Below are positions 22,571 through 33,866 of a stretch of DNA of 56,067 nt, piece after piece (within the stretch, counting starts at the first letter, position 1; every line of letters begins with the position of its first letter). The translations under genes were made by a program, and so were the position numbers. The stretch is taken from the NCBI GenBank assembly GCA_000499405.2, contig HG738156.1:1156-57222 (forward strand). The letters are read 5' to 3'. This DNA is from Onchocerca volvulus. Its lineage: Eukaryota > Nematoda > Chromadorea > Rhabditida > Onchocercidae. Below the pieces are notes generated by a model, which was not told where the DNA came from, did not search any database, and saw only the letters and a list, made by a program, of their open reading frames with translations.

Positions 22571-22672
22571 TCGTAATCCCTTTGTTATCAATTGCTAACT
22601 GCACTATATTTGTACCAAATTTGCATTTTTTTTCATCTTAATCTTCTCATTTTGAGACCAGCTGCAATGCTT

Positions 22673-22820
22673 GAATAATCATGATGATCCACTCTCACTT
22701 CCTAAGGTTTATAAGTCTTATTTTATTGAATGAGGTAGCCTTTTTTGAATAATCATGATGATCCACTCTCACTTCCTAAGGTTTATAAGTCTTATTTTAT
22801 TGAATGAGGTAGCCTTTTTT
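22673..22820 (+). repeat. Perfect 74-bp tandem duplication
   Basis: 22673-22746 and 22747-22820 are identical (start GAATAATCATGATGATCCAC, end GTAGCCTTTTTT). The identity implies a very recent event or an assembly duplication. Confidence 0.9.
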
Positions 22821-22968
22821 TTTTTTACCAAATTAATTCCGACAATTCGTTCGTTCAACTTATCTCACATTAACTGCTATTCGGTCGTCCGTTTAACTCA
22901 ACTCAGCATAACTGTTTCTCAAATTCAACTTAACTCAAAGGCAAATCAACCTTGGTCGAAATAGTGGT

Positions 22969-23821
22969 TGTCGGTAAACCGAAAAAAACGCTGACAGAAT
23001 ACAAATATTGTTTGTAACAAAAAATTTATGAGCTCAGTGCACACAAAGCTCTTTGTTCTCCTCATCTAATCATCTGCTGATGCTTATGTGCTTTGTTTAA
23101 GACTTGTAAAATATGCTGTAAGTGTTCGTAAAATATACTAATGTCTGTAAATTTGTGAGGATTATTGCCATGCCCTTTTTCTAAAGAGTTGCCCATGGCC
23201 GGCATAAAGTCAATTGTAGTAATATAGGGATCAAATCCCTTTTTTTTGTTTAAATGTTTCAAGCATTAGATATGCTCTATTCATTAATCTCATCCATATC
23301 AATCCCTATTGTATGATTAATGTAAAACTTCCGCCCCTATTGGATGATCATACAAAAGCGAAATTTTCTGAACAGAAGGATCAGTGCTAAATTACACCGC
23401 GAACAGAGGCGACAACAATTTCCCAACACTCCGATCACCAATTCATCAAGACTAGTGGCGAAACGTTGTCTATCAGTGTCAATACCTCAACTTATCAGCA
23501 ACAAGGAAATCACATGAACGACAGGCTCCTACATCAGTATCAGCGGCAAACGCTCCCAACCAATATCAAGCAATCTGAACGAAGCACAAGCAATCATTCG
23601 TCAAAGATTTTTTGTTGGTATTCTTTATAGTACTTGCATATTGTTTCATTTTTTATTTCACATTATTTGTTGTTTTAAAGTGCGATGTTATTTCTAATAT
23701 CGTGTAAATCTAAATAATTACTATTGTTTAAATGGTCAAGTCACAGCAGCACAACTATCTCCAACCTAACGACTCTAAAATCCAAACCCATAAATCAAAC
23801 AGAAACTATCTTTTCCTTACA
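22969..23821 (-). repeat. Solo LTR family A, copy 3
   Basis: Full 853-bp copy, reversed: plus strand begins TGTCGGTAAACCGAAA and ends TCTTTTCCTTACA. Flanks GTGGT/CTGGT resemble a 5-bp target duplication with one change. No internal region. Confidence 0.85.
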
Positions 23822-24085
23822 CTGGTTGTATTTGGCTAGCAATAGACATCAACAAAATTCACGACAAATATCATGATTGTTTTGCTATTTACTGTGCAAT
23901 TCAACCAAACGACAGTTACACAAAAACTGTCTTAGAAAATGAACCGAAGTGTATATCACTGATTAAACATGTAATTCGGGAAAAATAATTCAGATTAAGC
24001 ATGTAATATGCTCGCAATTTACAATCATACCATTAGGTTACTTGTAATTCCAAAACAATTGAAAGATCAGAATAGTAATTTGTTT

Positions 24086-24447
24086 CTATCGTCCCATTCC
24101 CATTGGTCCTTTGACTCCCTTAATTCCTGGCTTTCCCTGTGGTCCTTCTGATCCTGGAATCCCGGTTACACCCTTCAGTCCAATCGGTCCTTGTTTCCCT
24201 GTTATTCCCTCTCTTCCTCGAGGTCCTGGTATTCCTGGCAGCCCTCTCGGTCCTTTAATACCATCCTGTCCATCCGGCCCAGGTTGTCCTGGCATCGTTG
24301 ATGGTCCACAAGCCTGGAAACGGAATTCTTAAAAAATTTTTGGAATTTGTTTTCACATAAGAGCTTTTATTTCTTCATTAGGAAACTTACTTGGACCGAA
24401 AAAGCAGCCCAGACAAAAAGCAGCTGAAAAATACTGTTGAGATGCAT
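24086..24447 (-). CDS. Secreted mini-collagen, 94 residues, two exons
   Basis: Exon 1 is 24447-24391 (19 codons, ATG to GTC CAA, donor GTAAGT). Exon 2 is 24313-24086 (acceptor TTTCCAG, 75 codons plus TAG). The joined protein has a hydrophobic signal peptide ([19 protein letters not shown]), a short ACGPSTMP linker with the only mature cysteine, then 22 uninterrupted Gly-X-Y triplets and a final Arg. Five triplets have Y-position Pro and four have Y-position Lys, the substrates of prolyl and lysyl hydroxylases. There is no C-terminal non-collagenous domain, and it is far shorter than usual nematode cuticle collagens (about 300 residues). ATTTTAG 12 bases before the ATG is a possible spliced-leader acceptor. 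Frame, splice sites and repeat are intact, unlike two decayed paralogues at 17.3-18.7 and 21.4-21.7 kb. Function beyond collagen-like secretion is unknown; it could also be a truncated derivative of a longer collagen. Confidence 0.8.
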
Positions 24448-24479
24448 AGTGCGTGTGATCTAAAATTGATTACGTGAAT

Positions 24480-25490
24480 TTGACTTGAAATTTCACAATT
24501 TTTTTTTTAAACTTCGCAATTTCCAGAAAAATGAATGCCAAAAATATTATTTAAACTCTTTCAAAAAATAATTCTTCATTTCAGTTTTCTGAAAGAGGAG
24601 ATCGCATCTTTATAGCTCATGATTCTTTAAGACAATTTCATCTGTGCGGGGAAAACCAGAATAATTTTAACGTAAATGTATATAAAGGTATTTCATTGTA
24701 ATAACTTCCTTAAATCACTGATTATTTACGATGAACATAAAAGAATATTATGATATTTAATTCTCATCTTTGCTTCCGTTTATTGAGCTCAATCTTTGAC
24801 AGCAAATACCTGGAAACAACTCATATACAAATGCTTCCGACTTTTTATACCTTCTTCATGGCCTTAAGACCTGGTTTTCATACAGTTACAGAATATGATA
24901 AAGAAAGAGCCACTATGAAAATGATTCTATTGATTGCATAAAGAAATTCAGAACTGATTTCGGTAACTCGACGAGCAGTATCTCTCAATTCAATTCTCTT
25001 ATCCCCCTTCATCGAGCAATTTCCCAGCAATGTTCTTGCCTTAGCAATCAAGGAGAAAACTTTGTATTCAATCTTCGGAGTGTTATTTTAATCAACAACT
25101 GCTAATTTCTTCGCTATCGATAAACCTTCCATCAAAAAACGAAATCATTCCGATAATTTCTGTAATAACTAATCAAAAAAAAAAAAAAAAGTAGGACGTT
25201 TACGATGGACCGAAATTCATGGGTCACTTGAAAGCATAACTCACTCGAAAATTATTTGATAAAAGTTAGAAGATTAGCACAGATTATTTGAGATTTTCGA
25301 AGGAAAGATTCATATCAGAATTCTATCTCTGCTACTGTAATGTCAGTGAAGAGATATTAAATTTGAATTGGAAATCATGTAAAACGAATTTTGAAGAAAA
25401 TTATCTGCACTGAAAACCAGGACATCTGATATCAATCTTTTTTTCAAAAAATTCATAAAACAAAGGAACATTTGAAAAATTCTATGCAAC
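24480..25490 (-). repeat. Duplicated upstream flank of the intact mini-collagen
   Basis: Third copy of the flank seen at 18690-19700 and 20360-21380. Similarity runs up to the Helitron at about 25500. A poly-A tract lies at 25174-25190. Confidence 0.65.
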
Positions 25491-28400
25491 AGTTATGTCA
25501 AATGTGCAAAATGTTGAATGAAAAGATTATTGATAAATCTGCAAAAGCTACTCGAACCAGAAGATCAAACTTAGATAAGCGCAATCACAATGTGAAAGCG
25601 CTGAGACGATTAATTGCAAATCAAATTGAGGAAAATCTGGCATCAGCGAATGAGCGAAGAATGGCTCAAATGCGAATAAAGCGACGTGTTGCCAGACCTG
25701 AGGTTGCACGGTTGCGTGTGAGAGACTGAGAGTTGCTGAAAGACGTCAACGAGAAGCAGGAGATCAGCATCAAACACAACTCCACGTTCGACAGTTACGC
25801 AATTACAATCACTTTGCATTCCGCAGTTGATGATTACAGTTTAAGCCCGCATGTTCGCTTCGGCACTGTGACCGAAGTACGTGCTTGGAGAGCTCTGAAA
25901 TATAATGAACAAAAAAAAGGAATAATGTTGCGCTGAGAGAAAAATTAAACTGCTTCTACTTGAAGAAACGCCAGAACCATTGAAAGTTTTGCTTTAATGA
26001 ACCGAATCGAAGCGCTTCCTTTCCAAAATCAGGAAATACAACTCGCGCTTAAAAACAACCTCGTTCGATGTTAAAATCGCAATAAACAGTTTATGCCAAT
26101 TTTCAAAATGAAGGGACAAATTTATCATAAAGCCGGCTTCTTGTTCCGTTTCCAGATGGTCAGCATATATTATAACAAATTTATTTCATCGGTGACAGCA
26201 ATGGTGAATAGAGTGCACGCTGGGGAATTCATGCCGACATAAAATCCATAATTTTCCCATTGCAACAACTGCTTCCGAAAAAACAATTTAGTTCGTTTTT
26301 CAAAGCAGCAATTGACATGATGCCATCTGATACCCACAAGATTGTCATTCATGTTGACAAAATGGCTGCTGGAGAACATGTGCATAGATTCAACGCTCGC
26401 ATTACAGATCAAGTGGCTATTGTTATAGTCGGAGATCAATTACAACCTAGAGATATTGTTTCTAATCGGAGAAATCATGATTTTAAAATTGCTATGATGC
26501 TCTGCGATATCCAATCATTTTTTGTTATCGTACGATGGATAGCACTTCAACGTTCAGATGATGAATTCAATTAGTGGCGAAAAAAAATTAGAAATGCAAC
26601 GCAATAAACTTTATTCATATCTTTAACGACTCGAGAAAATGAAGATAATTACGTTTCGAAATACCGTCAGGCCTTTCATCTATATATCGTAGATATGTAT
26701 GCAAAAATCGAAACAGAACGTTTGATATTCATCCGTCTGAATCGAATCAAGCTTCGCTCTGAAGAATACTTTATTTGCGACATGCAGTTGTAAAAGGCGA
26801 TAATACAGCTAACGCTGGAAGACTAAGAATTTTTATCTTCCAATGCAGGTAGTTCACGTCATATGCATGAACACACTCAAGATACAATTGCAAATGTTCG
26901 CCATTACGGGAATTCGGACCTATTCTTCACATTCAACTTGGTATGATATAAAAAATCTCATACTTCCTGGACAATCGCGATGGATAGGCATGACATCATG
27001 GCACGCTTTCAGACAGCGGCTGAAATCGCTGACGGGATTTCATGGTAAAACATGAGATATTTGGGTTCTTGCTTTGTTGGATGTACTCAGTGAGCAGACA
27101 AAAGATAGGACTGCCACATACACATATAACTAATACGGCTTCATGACTAAATCATTTCAAGCAAAATTGACGATGTAATATGCGCTGAAAAATCCGATCC
27201 CGACGTCGATAAGAATTTGTACGAAATTGTGATGAAAAATATGATACACGGACCTTGCGCTACATTGAATCCAAAATCACCATGCATGATAGACGGAAAA
27301 TGCTCTAAGCGATATCCTCGAGCCTTAATATCCAGCACAGTTACAGGAAATGATGAATATTCTTTATACAGAAGAAGATCAGCAGAAAATGGCGGTGAAT
27401 TAGCAAACATATAAATGCAGAATGGTGACATCAAAAAAATTAATCGATTGGTTATTCCATATTTGCGTTCTTTACTGGAAGCATAAAAAGCGCAAATAAG
27501 CATAGAATACTGTAATTCCGTTAAATCGATCAATTACATTTTTGATTTAGTAAGAAAAAGCGACGCAGAAGATTTTGACGTTGCCGAAAAGAAGTGATAC
27601 GGGTGCGGCATTACATATAAATAAGATGGAACAGCATCAAGCTAAAAGATATTTAAGCAGCAATGAAATTTTTATGCCAAATTTTTTGATTCCTATAGAT
27701 CAACAAAGTACAGCTAATGTTCACTTAACAAAGTACATCTAGAAAATGGACAACGTGTTTATTTCATAATTGCGAATGTGCAAAAAGTAACCCTGACTCC
27801 ACTGGCTACAACGTTAACTGCTTTCTTCATATTATGTCCAACTGACGCAATTGAAAAAGCTATATTCGGCAGTGCCTATGTATTACACATGAAATACAAG
27901 TAAAGAAAATTATTTGAACAACGCAAAGGAAGAGAACCAATTGACAGAAAACCCGGCATATTCAAAGAATCTGCGATAGGCAAATTGTATACCGTGCGTA
28001 TTAATCAAGACCAATGCTCCTTCCTTCGCATACTGCTGGTAAATGTGTCCAGTCCAACCTCTTTCCAATTTCGGTTTGAAAATTTTAACGTTGTTACACA
28101 TGCCACTTTCGTAGAGCATGCCAAGCTCTTAATTTATAGTAAGACGACCGACACTGGGTCGTATACCAATGACGCATGCAAAAGTCACTTCCGAATCAAA
28201 TTCATAATGTTTGCAATCATATTGACCGCCGGCTCTCTTTCATCTCCGAAAGAGCTATGGAAGAAATATAAACCGCATATGGCTGAAGACATTTTCGATC
28301 GAAGAGCAGCGATAATTCAAATATGGACATGGATTTCACAATGGAAATCTATGACAAGAAGTTGATAATGATTGAATACTTGTGCTTACGAATCGCAAGC

Positions 28401-29850
28401 AAAGTTCTCAATCAATTAGAAATGCAATTACCAAATCGATCATCTGCTGCTTCGCTCGATATAGAATTCGTACAAGAACAAAATTGCAACGCCACTGATC
28501 TTTTGTCATATGTGCAGTCAAATATTTTAAAGCTAACGTTTGAGAAAAAAGGCATTCACGATCCAGTAATGCAACTGTAGGAAAAGGGTTAAAGAAATCT
28601 TCTTCTTAGATAACGCGATACTTCCTAAATAGATTAATTCTGGCAACAGTTTGACCCCAACTGGCAAAGCCATAGCTTTTGCTTCGCTGCAACATTGCTA
28701 CCGTGCTGAAAAAATAAGCATTTTGCTTTGAAATTGCCGTTAAGCAAGCAATTCTTTCAAACTCCTCCATGCAAAATTTCCTAAACATCTGGCATGGAAA
28801 GTATTGCAAAATGCAGACTTGTTAACTAGGATTCGTACAGTCGCGCAAAAAATCAGTCGAAGCTCTTGATCGATCACTCCAAGGTTTAGTGGAAATATAA
28901 TGTTTTGGAGCGCATTGCTATTGTTTGCAGGAGATTGCAGGCAAACATTACCTGTAATTCCTCGATCCCAACTAACAGTGAAATAAATGCTTGCCTGAAA
29001 TACTTCCCTCTGTGACGATATGTAAAGACGTTGAAATTGACTACGAATATGCATGACCAGCTGCAATACGATCAATCAGCTGAGTCACATCAACTGCTGG
29101 AAATTGAGAATGGAAAGATGCCGGTTGATTTGATCTAACTTCAGGACAAATTTCATTGTATCATAACTTCTGCAAATTGGTGATGTCAAAAAAAGAGTTG
29201 TTTGAAAAGGTATCCCCCGATATTTAAACTAATTATAAGAATCACGATTGATTGAGCAAACTCGCTATTTTTACGGCCAGGAACAAAGACATCGACGAAC
29301 TTAACAATACTATACATCCTAACATTCAAACGAATTAGTCAAACATAAGTCTTACGAAACTGTTGTGGAAGCAGATGAAGCGGGAACTATCCAGTAAAGT
29401 TTGTGAATTCACTCAATCTGCCAGAGATTCCACCGCACGTACTGCAATTGAAAATTGGCATACCAATTATCAAATATCAATGAGCCAAAACTTTGCAATG
29501 GCACGCGGCTTGCAGTAAATGAACTAATCAGCGATATCGTAGAGGTAACAATTCTGATAAGATCTTCCAAAGATGGAAGTGTCCTTATTTTTAGCATTTC
29601 TATGATTCCAACGGATATGTCATTTCAGTTAAGAGATTACAATTAACAACTCGATTGGCGTTCGCACTACTATCAGCAGGGCTCAGGGTCAATCCTTGGA
29701 ATTGTGCAATTTAGATCTAGAAATCGACTGCTTCCACATCAACAACGATCTGCTGCGTGTTCTGGAATTGGCAAACCAGATAATCTCCACATCTCAAAGA
29801 CCATGGAACAACAAAAAATATTGTATATCCACAAGTATTGTGAAATTAAC
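25472..29850 (+). pseudogene. Helitron Rep/helicase H2, nearly full length but inactivated
   Basis: Rolling-circle transposon protein in order. Arg-rich leader (25472-25729). Linker (YSLSPHVRFGTVTEV near 25850). A region with MPSDTHKIVIHVDK, VAIVIVGDQLQPRDIV (26320-26460). Rep domain from about 26700: IETERLIFIRLN, HMHEH near 26860, and the HUH motif as LPHTH at 27111-27125. Then IHGPCATLNPKSPCMIDGKC and KRYPRALISS (27245-27340). PIF1-like helicase from about 28570: FFLD at 28599 marks the Walker A site, but GGTGKT is missing. A GD-RQTLPVIP-like motif is near 28930-28975, and the C-terminal INEPKLCNGTRLAV at 29480-29520. At least a dozen stops and frameshifts break it. Its 5' end lies in the duplicated collagen flank; its 3' end abuts a prolyl-hydroxylase pseudogene. 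Confidence 0.92.
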
Positions 29851-30250
29851 ATGTATAATAGAGCCATGGCAATTATTGTAAACAAGAAATACTAAAGGTA
29901 TTTCGACATAGTTTCGAAGGAACGACAAGTATGTTTCCCATCAAAACGATCTAATTTACAGATAAACGACAAAGATCGACGTAGCAACAGTAGCAGTTAG
30001 GAGCTCAGAGGACAACAGTTCGATAGTTTAAAGCGACGCAACAGTAGCAATAATCAGACAGTTCACTTGAATCGTATTCTTCTCTAATAGCAACGAAGAA
30101 AAGAATCTAGTGATCAATCTGCCTGATTGTTCTTTGATAATTGTTTGTTACAAAGAAACACTCTTCATCAGTCAACAGAACATTTCTCAACAGTATTCAT
30201 CTCTGTTACACAAGAAACAATAAACATTTCACACTTATTGCTGATGGGCA
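29851..30250 (+). mobile_element. Helitron H2 3' non-coding region
   Basis: Closely similar to 48120-48440 (ACAGATAAACGACAA; TATTCTTCTCT; AACATTTCTCAACAGTATTC; ACTTATTGCTGA). Similarity stops near 30245 at GTCTAA, which may be the CTRR-type Helitron 3' end. The hairpin expected before it was not resolved. Confidence 0.6.
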
Positions 30251-30507
30251 TGTCTAATATCATTTTTTCCAGATTACAGGAAACTTCATGGAATTCTCTA
30301 CAAAATTTAAAAATTTGCAAACAAATATATACTTCGGTTGATCCTGACGCATGAGTATTTTCCTTTCAATTCACCAGATAAAAGAAACAGCTTATAGAAT
30401 TAATGAAGTTGAATTCGAAATTAATTGTTCTATTTCTCCAAAGAAATCGTCAAAAGAGATTTTGGGCGATAACAGTATCTTCCAAACTTGTTGTAGCATC
30501 TAATATC

Positions 30508-32237
30508 TAACAACATAGCACTGATATCTTCGTACTGGTGAAAAATTCATTTCGATCTCCAAGTTTCTGGTCCAGTCATCTGTAATCAGACGAAAAAGTT
30601 ATATGCATAAACATTTTCGATTAAAGGAATTGAATTTTTTAAAATTCATTCAGAAACAAATGCAGTGGGAATGAATGAATACAAAGCTGAAGTAGATCAA
30701 AACTGAAGCTATTTAATTTCTAATTTTTACTTTTGCGAAGCATTGATTCTTCTCTTAAAATATGATTTTTTTTATTAAAATAAGAACTGATCAAGGAGAT
30801 TTCAAGTGACAAATTGTTAGCGATATGCTTATTCTGAAATACTTTTTTGGTCTTGTATGCAAGGCATTCAAAGAATATTTCTGTAAAGTCTATCGTTTCC
30901 AATAATCTAATTATCAAAAATTTTCATTTGAAGTGAAACATAAAAAAATATCAATGTGTAAAATGAAGAACAACAACAGAGATAACACTTATCAATTTGC
31001 AATCGAAATGTTATCCAAAATATCCACCAGTCCACATTTATGGACCTGAAATGCCTTAGATGTTCAATCGGCCAAAATCTGCGGTACATAGTGCTAACAG
31101 TCAATTTCTGCGGATGTCCATTTCAAATAGCATGAAATGAAATTTTCGTGATCCGAGCTTTGTTGCCGATTCAAGGCGTTTGTTGATGCGTTCAACTTTT
31201 TCATCGATTTCAAAAAGGCGTTGAGAATGAACCCATTCTCGAATGTTAGACAAAAGATCAGATTATTTGTTTCACCTCACTTGTTGAACGGTATCAATAT
31301 ATAGTATTAATATTTGGAATCAGTGATCAATTCTATCCATCTGTCACTAATTAACCAATGATCGAAGAAAAAAGATAAAAAAATTTTTTTCTCCTTTTAT
31401 TCCTATAATTCTTATTTCTCCACAAATTTAGTATAGATTTTATTTGTCGCAAAACTGAACTAAGCGAAATATCTGAACATTAATCTTTTGAAAATACGAG
31501 AGGAGGATGGCTTAGAGTTTCCGATCTAAAAATTGCGAATTATGTTCAGTTTCATACAATGATCATTCTCCCTCCTCCTCTCATTTTTGCCTCTTGAGAA
31601 TGAATATGAAGTACCACAATACAGAGCAAGAAGCACTAAACATTCCTTAAGCACTATAAGCATTTGGATAATTCCTGTTCCCCCGTTCGACACAATGTCA
31701 TAGACCAGTACAGTCAACGGATTTGCACTTTCAATAGTGCCAGACGCAAAGATGGACGATCCATTTTACATTTGCAATATAATCGCGATTATGCTTTGCT
31801 ACAGAAAGAAGCTTTTAATGTTTCCGAAAATTACTGCATTTCAAAGTTCATCTTTAAAATTTCTTTAACAATTACTTGAAACCTTCGGAATAACAGCTGT
31901 CAGTTTCATTCCGGAAAATCTCATCAGTAACTATGGTTTGCCAAAGATTGGCGTTTATACCCTAGTATTCTCTCAAAGAGACAGTAAGATGTAATCACGA
32001 CGTTATATCCTTTACATTAATGCATAAAATGAAATGGAGAGTAAAAAAACTCAGCTCGAAAGAAGACAAAAACGCTTACTTCTTCAGATATTCAAGTCTT
32101 TCTAATTCCTTCTTCATGTAACCACTAATCACTGCGGGAATATCGCTCTCTGCTTCAATTGTTGCTTTCAGCAAGGTAAGAGATGTATAAAATCAGCAGA
32201 AACTGTAGTTATCAATAAAAATATATCAAGTACTGTC
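30508..32237 (-). pseudogene. Prolyl 4-hydroxylase alpha pseudogene A (inverted copy)
   Basis: On the minus strand, exon-like blocks parallel copy C at 41.6-45.6 kb in order. Exon 1 (32237-32080: leader, LKATIEAESDIPAVISGY, KKELERLEYLKK, donor GTAAGC). Exon 6 (31798-31647: SRLYCKCKMDRPSLRLA). Exon 7 (~31552-31485). Exon 8 (~31223-31128: FLKSDEKVERINKRLES). Exon 9 (~31045-30988). Exon 10 (30579-30508). Introns 6-9 also align with copy C, so this is a genomic duplication, not a retrocopy. Exons 2-5 were not found between 31.8 and 32.08 kb, and exon 11 is absent where Helitron H2 ends. The start codon is lost because LTR A was inserted at 32238. Exons 6, 7, 9 and 10 carry stops or shifts. Confidence 0.85.
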
Positions 32238-33866
32238 TGTAGGAGAGAGAGAGATTTTGTTTGATTAGTTACGTAGGATTTTTGAGTCGTTGAATTGGTG
32301 ATCTTTTTGCTGCTGTGACTTGACCAGGTCAACAATAGCGTTTATTAGTTCACACGATATTAGAAACAATATCGCAACTTACAAACAACAATTAAAATAA
32401 AAAAGTGAAACAATACGCGAGTAATATATGTCGGTAAACCGAAAAAATGCTGACAGACTTCAAATATTGTTTGTAACAAAGAATTTATAATCTCATTGTG
32501 AACAAAGCTCTTTGTTCTCCCCATCTAATTATCTACTAATGCTTATGTGCTTTTTTTAAGATTTGTACGTCTAAATTTGTGAGGATTATTGCCATGCCCT
32601 TTTTCTAAAGAGTTGCAAATGGCCGGCATAATGTCAATTGTAGTAATGTAAGGACCAAATCCCTTTTCTTTGTTTAAATGTTTCAATCATTATTTATCTC
32701 CTATTCCTTAATCTCATCCATATCAATCCCTTTTCTATGATTAATGTTAAACTTCCGCCCCTATTGGATGACCGTACAAAAGCGAAAATTTCTGGACAGA
32801 AGGGTCAGTGCTAAATTACACCACTAACAGAGGCGACAGCAATCTCCCAACACTCCGATCATCAATTCATCGAGCCTAGTGGCGAAGCGTTATCTACCAT
32901 TGTCGATATCTCAATTTATCAGATACAAGGAAATTACATCAACGGCAGGCTCCTACATCAGTATCAGTGGCAAACGCTCCCAGCCAAGATCAAGCAATCT
33001 GAACGAAGCACAATCAATCATTCGTCAAAGATTTATTGTTGGTATTCTTTATATTAATTGCATATTGTTTCATTTTTATTCACATTATTTGTTGTTTTAA
33101 AGTGCGATATTGTTTCTAATACCGTGTAACTTTAAATGAATGCTATTGTTTACATAGTCGAGTCACAGCTGCACAAATATCTCCAACCTAACGACTCTAA
33201 AATCCAAGCTCATAAATCAAACAGAAACTATCGATAGTGGTCCTTCGACGAATAGTTGATTGTGTTTTGTTGAGTTTGCTTGATATTAGCCAGGAACGTT
33301 TGCCACTGCTATAGGTAAGTCTATCGTTGATGGTAACTCTCTTTATGCTGATGAATTGATGGTGTCGACACTTGTAGATGCTGAGCCGCCACTCACGTCG
33401 TTGCACTGATTATAGGAATATTCCAGAGATTGCTGCAGCCGCTGATGGTGAGTTGTTCTTACACTGATGTTGCTGTCCCGAAAGTGTCGCTTTGGTATGG
33501 TCATCCACGATGGGTATACATTAATCATACAAAAGGGATTGATGTTGATAAGACTAAAGAATTGGAGATAACTAATGCTTAAAACATTTAAGAAAAGAAA
33601 AAAGATTTGGTCCCTTTATTATTACAATTGACTTGATTGCGGCCACTGGCAACTCTTTAGACAAATGGCATGACATTAGTCCTTACAAATTTAAAGACCT
33701 TAGCATATTTTATGCTTATATTTTCACTTTTACAACTCTTAAGCAAAGCGCATGAGCATTAGTGGATGATTAGATGAGGAGAAAAAAGAGCTTTGTGCGC
33801 AATGAGATTACAAATTTTTTGTTATAAACAATATTTGAATTCTGTCAGCATTTCGGTTCACCGACG
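32238..33866 (+). repeat. LTR family A, copy 4, split by a nested LTR
   Basis: The outer LTR runs 32238-32428 (TGTAGGAGAGAGAG start; GCTGTGACTTGACCAGG) and resumes at 33233-33866 (GATAGTGGTCC...GGTTCACCGACG), judged against copy 2, where the same sequence is continuous (15781-16540). The inner LTR separates them. The left end cuts exon 1 of pseudogene A. Confidence 0.75.
32429..33232 (-). repeat. LTR family A, copy 5, inserted inside copy 4
   Basis: Plus strand begins TGTCGGTAAACCGAAA and aligns with copy 3 through CAGAAACTATC. The last ~13 bases (TTTTCCTTACA) are missing and ~11 bases of the outer LTR are lost at the junction, indicating a small deletion there. It is much closer in sequence to copies 1 and 3 than to its host LTR, consistent with a later insertion. 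Confidence 0.78.

Noticed and set aside
22475..22820. Short direct repeats as a CRISPR array
   Set aside because: Repeats are head-to-tail without unique spacers, and the genome is eukaryotic.
24111..24332. 73-codon plus-strand frame rich in Gly/Pro
   Set aside because: Antisense of the mini-collagen exon 2; Gly-X-Y coding gives an open complementary frame.
27147..27533. 128-codon minus-strand frame
   Set aside because: Antisense to the Helitron Rep region, whose sense reading has clear family motifs.
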